Shown: positions 60,342 to 64,000 of the stretch, one piece after another
How the letters are laid out: the number at the start of each line of letters is the position of its first letter
How positions within the stretch are numbered: position 1 is the stretch's first letter
Assembly (NCBI RefSeq): GCF_011516645.4
Contig: NZ_CP088285.1
Location: 310,001-374,000 of the forward strand
Source of the DNA: Bradyrhizobium septentrionale
GTDB taxonomy: Bacteria; Pseudomonadota; Alphaproteobacteria; Rhizobiales; Xanthobacteraceae
Length of the DNA stretch: 64,000 bases
Direction: 5' to 3'
Made by a program: the position numbers and the translations under genes
Notes under the pieces: model-generated
The model's input: the letters and a program-made list of their open reading frames with translations, nothing else
The model's database searches: none
Told to the model about the DNA's origin: nothing

Positions 60342-63188
60342 ATGAACCCCGTCAAAGCACTCGAAAATCACCGCCAGGCCGTCTGGCTGGACTTCCTCGC
60401 CCGCGGCTTCGTCGCCAACGGCGACCTGAAGCGGCTGATCGAGACCGACGGCGTCAAAGGCGTGACGTCCAACCCGTCGATCTTCGAGAAGGCGATCGGC
60501 AGCTCGGACGAGTATGACGGCGCGATCGGCCAGGCCCTCAAGAAGGGCGACCGCTCGGTCGCCGACCTGTTCGAGCATCTCGCGGTCGAGGACATCCAGC
60601 ACGCCGCCGACGTGCTTCGCCCGGTCTACGACAAAAGCCACGGCGGCGACGGCTTCGTCAGCCTCGAAGTGTCGCCCTATCTCGCGATGGACACCAAGGG
60701 CACGATCGCGGAGGCCGAGCGGCTCTGGAAGGACGTCCACCGCAAGAACCTGATGGTCAAGGTGCCGGCGACGCCGGAGGGGTTGCCTGCGATCGAGTAT
60801 CTGATCGGCGAAGGCATCAGCATCAACATCACGCTGCTGTTCTCGCAGCAGGTCTATCGCCAGGTCGCGGAGGCCTATCTCAAGGGCCTGGAGAAGTACG
60901 TCGCCAAGGGCGGCGACCCCTCCCATATCGCAAGCGTCGCGAGCTTCTTCGTCAGCCGCATCGACAGTGCCGTCGACAAGCAGCTCGACGAGAAGATCGC
61001 GAAGGCCAACGATCCGCACGAAAAGGAGCGGCTCGCGGCGTTGAAGGGCAAGGTCGCGATCGCAAATGCAAAGCTCGCCTACCAGGACTACAAGCGGCTG
61101 TTCTCGGGCGCGCGCTGGGACAAGCTCAAGGCCAAGGGCGCCAAGCCGCAGCGGCTGTTGTGGGCGTCCACCGGTACCAAGAACAAGGACTACAGCGACG
61201 TGCTCTATGTCGAGGAGCTGATCGGCCCCGACACCGTCAACACCGTGCCGCCGGCAACGCTCGACGCGTTCCGCGATCACGGCAAGGTGCGCGACAGCCT
61301 CGAGGAGAATGTCGACGACGCCCGTCACGTGCTGGAGGAGCTGGAGAAGTCCGGCATCTCGCTCGATGCGATCACCGAGGAACTGGTCAAGGACGGCGTC
61401 AAGCTGTTCGCCGATGCGGCCGACAAGCTCTACGGCGCGGTGGCCCATAAGCGCGCGACCTCGCTCGGCGGCGGCATCGACCACCAGAAGCTCGCGCTCG
61501 GCGCCACCATCGGGAAGGCGGTCGAGAAGAGCGCCGAGGAATGGCGCGCTTCGGCCAAGATCCGGAGGCTGTGGCAGAAGGACAAGTCGATCTGGACCGG
61601 CGACGACGAGAACAAATGGCTGGGCTGGCTGACCAGCGCGGCCTCTGCCGACGTGGCCGACTACGAGGATTTCGCGCAGCGCGTGAAATGGCAGAACTTC
61701 ACCGACGCCGTCGTGCTCGGCATGGGCGGATCGAGCCTCGGGCCGGAGGTGCTGGCGCAAACCTTCCCGCACCGCACAGGCTTCCCGCGGCTGCACGTGC
61801 TCGACTCCACCGACCCGGCGCAGGTGCGCGCGATGGAGGAGTATGTCGACATCTCGCGGACGCTGTTCATCGTCTCTTCCAAATCCGGCGGCACCACCGA
61901 GCCGAACGTGATGAAGGACTATTTCTTCGATCGGGTGGCCAAGGCGATCGGCAAGGAGCTGGCCGGCCACCGTTTCATCGCCGTGACCGATCCAGGCTCA
62001 TCGCTGCAGAAGGTCGCGATCAAGCAGGGTTTCGCCCGCATCTTCTACGGGGATCCTGCGATCGGCGGCCGCTATTCCGTGCTGTCGCCGTTCGGCCTGG
62101 TGCCGGCGGCCGCCGCGGGTATCGACGTCCGCAGCCTGCTCGGCCATACGCTCGCCATGGTGCGCTCCTGCGGGGCCGACGTGCCGCCGCAGGAAAACCC
62201 GGGCGTGCAGCTCGGGCTTGCGATGGGCATCGCCGGGCTCGACGGCCGCGACAAGGTGACGATCTTCTCCTCGCCTGACGTCGCCGATTTCGGCGCCTGG
62301 GCCGAGCAGCTGATCGCGGAATCGACCGGCAAGGACGGCAAGGGCCTGACCCCGATCGAGGGCGAGACGATCGGCGACGCCGCGGTTTACGGCAACGACC
62401 GCTTCTTCATCGACCTGCGCACCGAGGGCGAGCACGATGCTGCCCATGAGGCAAAACTCGCCGCGCTGGAGGCTGCGGGTCATCCCGTCGTGCGCATCGT
62501 GATGAAGTCGATCGACCATATCGGCCAGGAGTTCTTCCGGTTCGAGATCGCAACCGCGGTGGCGGGCTCCATCCTCGGCATCAACCCGTTCAACCAGCCC
62601 GACGTCGAGGCCGCCAAGATCAAGACGCGCGAGCTGACGGCAGCCTTCGAGAAGACCGGGTCGCTGCCGGCCGAGCAGCCGGTGGTGTCCGCCGACGGGG
62701 TCGATCTCTACACCGATGCGCAGAACGCCGAGGATCTGCGCAAGGCCGGCGCCAATGGCGACCTCAATTCCTGGATCAAGGCCCATCTCTCGCGCTCCGG
62801 CCGCGGCGACTATGTCGCGCTGCTCGCCTATATCGAGCGCGACGGCGACACCATCGACGCCATGCAGGCGATGCGGCTGAAGGTGCGCGATGCCAAGCAC
62901 CTTGCGACCTGCGCCGAGTTCGGCCCGCGCTTCCTGCATTCGACCGGGCAGGCCTACAAGGGCGGCCCCGACAGCGGCGTGTTCCTGCAGGTCACGACCG
63001 ACGATGGCCACGACCTGGCGGTGCCTGGCCAGAAGGCGAGCTTCGGCGTGATCAAGGCGGCGCAGGCGCGCGGCGATTTCGACGTGCTTACCGAGCGCGG
63101 CCGGCGGGCACTGCGCGTGCATCTCAAGGGTGACCTCGCCTCCGGGCTCGCGGCGCTCGACGCCGCGATCTCGGCTGCGTTGAACTGA
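60342..63188 (+). CDS. Bifunctional transaldolase / glucose-6-phosphate isomerase
   Basis: 948 residues, a genuine fusion. Residues 1-360 are transaldolase: [14 protein letters not shown], the Schiff-base Lys140 in [12 protein letters not shown], and [13 protein letters not shown]. Residues 400-948 are phosphoglucose isomerase: [36 protein letters not shown], and [15 protein letters not shown], with the catalytic Glu/His region after GNDRFFIDL. It links sedoheptulose/erythrose interconversion to glucose-6-P/fructose-6-P. ATG 60342 lies behind GAACAGGCACCC with only a weak ribosome site. The gnd gene follows after 12 bases. Confidence 0.95.
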   Translation: MNPVKALENHRQAVWLDFLARGFVANGDLKRLIETDGVKGVTSNPSIFEKAIGSSDEYDGAIGQALKKGDRSVADLFEHLAVEDIQHAADVLRPVYDKSHGGDGFVSLEVSPYLAMDTKGTIAEAERLWKDVHRKNLMVKVPATPEGLPAIEYLIGEGISINITLLFSQQVYRQVAEAYLKGLEKYVAKGGDPSHIASVASFFVSRIDSAVDKQLDEKIAKANDPHEKERLAALKGKVAIANAKLAYQDYKRLFSGARWDKLKAKGAKPQRLLWASTGTKNKDYSDVLYVEELIGPDTVNTVPPATLDAFRDHGKVRDSLEENVDDARHVLEELEKSGISLDAITEELVKDGVKLFADAADKLYGAVAHKRATSLGGGIDHQKLALGATIGKAVEKSAEEWRASAKIRRLWQKDKSIWTGDDENKWLGWLTSAASADVADYEDFAQRVKWQNFTDAVVLGMGGSSLGPEVLAQTFPHRTGFPRLHVLDSTDPAQVRAMEEYVDISRTLFIVSSKSGGTTEPNVMKDYFFDRVAKAIGKELAGHRFIAVTDPGSSLQKVAIKQGFARIFYGDPAIGGRYSVLSPFGLVPAAAAGIDVRSLLGHTLAMVRSCGADVPPQENPGVQLGLAMGIAGLDGRDKVTIFSSPDVADFGAWAEQLIAESTGKDGKGLTPIEGETIGDAAVYGNDRFFIDLRTEGEHDAAHEAKLAALEAAGHPVVRIVMKSIDHIGQEFFRFEIATAVAGSILGINPFNQPDVEAAKIKTRELTAAFEKTGSLPAEQPVVSADGVDLYTDAQNAEDLRKAGANGDLNSWIKAHLSRSGRGDYVALLAYIERDGDTIDAMQAMRLKVRDAKHLATCAEFGPRFLHSTGQAYKGGPDSGVFLQVTTDDGHDLAVPGQKASFGVIKAAQARGDFDVLTERGRRALRVHLKGDLASGLAALDAAISAALN

Positions 63189-63200
63189 CGGAGGCGAGGA

Positions 63201-64000
63201 TGCAACTCGGCATGATCGGCCTCGGGCGGATGGGCGGCAACATCGTTCGCCGCCTGATGACCCAGGGCCACACCACCGTGGTCTACGACAAGGATCCCAA
63301 GGCGGTCGCGGCGCTGGTGGCGGACAATGCCACCGGCGCCTCGTCGCTGGAGGATTTCGTCCTCAAGCTGGAACCGCCGCGCACCGCCTGGGTGATGCTG
63401 CCGGCCGGCAAGATCACCGAAACCACCATCGACGCGCTCGCAAAGCTGATGCAGCCCGGCGACGTCATCATCGACGGCGGCAACACCTTCTGGCAGGACG
63501 ACGTCCGCCGCGGCAAGGCGCTCCGGGAGCGCGGGCTGCACTATGTCGATGTCGGCACCAGCGGCGGCATCTGGGGCATCGAGCGCGGCTATTGCATGAT
63601 GATCGGCGGCGACAAGGGCGTGGTCGATCGGCTCGACCCGATCTTCAAGACGCTGGCGCCAGGCATCGGCGACATCCCGCGCACCCCCGGCCGCGAGGGC
63701 CGCGATGCCAGGATCGAGCAGGGCTACATCCACGCCGGTCCTGTCGGCGCCGGGCATTTCGTCAAGATGATCCACAACGGCATCGAATACGGCCTGATGC
63801 AGGCCTATGCCGAAGGCTTCGACATCCTGAAGAACGCCAATATCGAGGCATTGCCGCCGGAGCATCGGTTCGATCTCGACATCGCCGACATCGCCGAAGT
63901 CTGGCGACGCGGCAGCGTGATCCCGTCCTGGCTGCTCGACCTCACCGCCTCGGCGCTGGCGCACAACCACACGCTCGACAATTATTCCGGCTTTGTCGAG
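63201..64000 (+). CDS. gnd: 6-phosphogluconate dehydrogenase (decarboxylating), C-terminus outside window
   Basis: The first 266 codons are visible. Rossmann NAD(P) motif [18 protein letters not shown], the acidic/basic selector [24 protein letters not shown], substrate motif [17 protein letters not shown], and the catalytic Lys in [20 protein letters not shown]. The substrate-binding [14 protein letters not shown] is typical of the short NAD-preferring form (about 330 residues), so roughly 60 residues lie beyond the edge. ATG 63201 follows GGAGGCGAGG. It probably forms an operon with tal-pgi, a pentose-phosphate segment. Confidence 0.93.

Overview
The window is high-GC DNA (roughly 65 percent by eye) from an alphaproteobacterium, almost certainly Bradyrhizobium or a very close relative. 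Three things point there. A gene at 27747-28916 matches the Bradyrhizobium D-tartrate dehydratase TarD down to active-site numbering. The intergenic spaces carry the mosaic palindromes typical of Bradyrhizobium/Rhodopseudomonas. Many small genes belong to families I know mainly from that group.

Layout. 1-2900: S49 peptidase (cut by the edge), a DUF2007/methyltransferase pair and a divergent polyprenyl diphosphate synthase. 2900-12000: AraC regulator, two solute-binding proteins without transporters, an enolase-superfamily enzyme, cupin, GST and PHA depolymerase. 12100-20400: fused PP2C phosphatase/Ser-Thr kinase beside a formate/nitrite channel, a third orphan solute-binding protein, a membrane fusion of nucleotide cyclase and FGE-sulfatase domain, and a divergent MFS/AraC pair. 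20500-27700: malonyl-CoA decarboxylase, TonB siderophore receptor, DUF2157-like membrane protein, a decayed copy of the decarboxylase 3' end, and a porin broken by a one-base frameshift. 27700-33700: TarD, glutathione peroxidase plus DUF3297, amidase, di-haem cytochrome c and PQQ-dependent sugar dehydrogenase. 33900-38500: pqqABCDE with an overlapping proline iminopeptidase. 38500-39800: a small lower-GC patch with a HEPN-like gene and gene remnants. 39800-44900: a secreted caspase-fold protein lacking both catalytic residues, followed by DUF1800 and DUF1501. 45000-53400: a three-gene 2-oxoacid:ferredoxin/NADP oxidoreductase, a hydrolase-cyclase fusion and a fourth orphan solute-binding protein. 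53600-58500: SpoVR, YeaH and PrkA. 59000-64000: two secreted proteins, a transaldolase-glucose-6-phosphate isomerase fusion and 6-phosphogluconate dehydrogenase.

How genes work together. The PQQ block makes the cofactor (pqqA-E) about 0.8 kb from a PQQ enzyme and a cytochrome that could accept its electrons; a strong terminator separates those two genes. The tal-pgi/gnd pair belongs to pentose-phosphate metabolism. PrkA-YeaH-SpoVR is a conserved stress/starvation module. The locus I consider least explained is the pseudo-caspase - DUF1800 - DUF1501 operon, where all three products appear to be exported. The lower-GC HEPN patch next to it is the clearest accessory DNA. I see no tRNA, rRNA, CRISPR array or complete insertion sequence.
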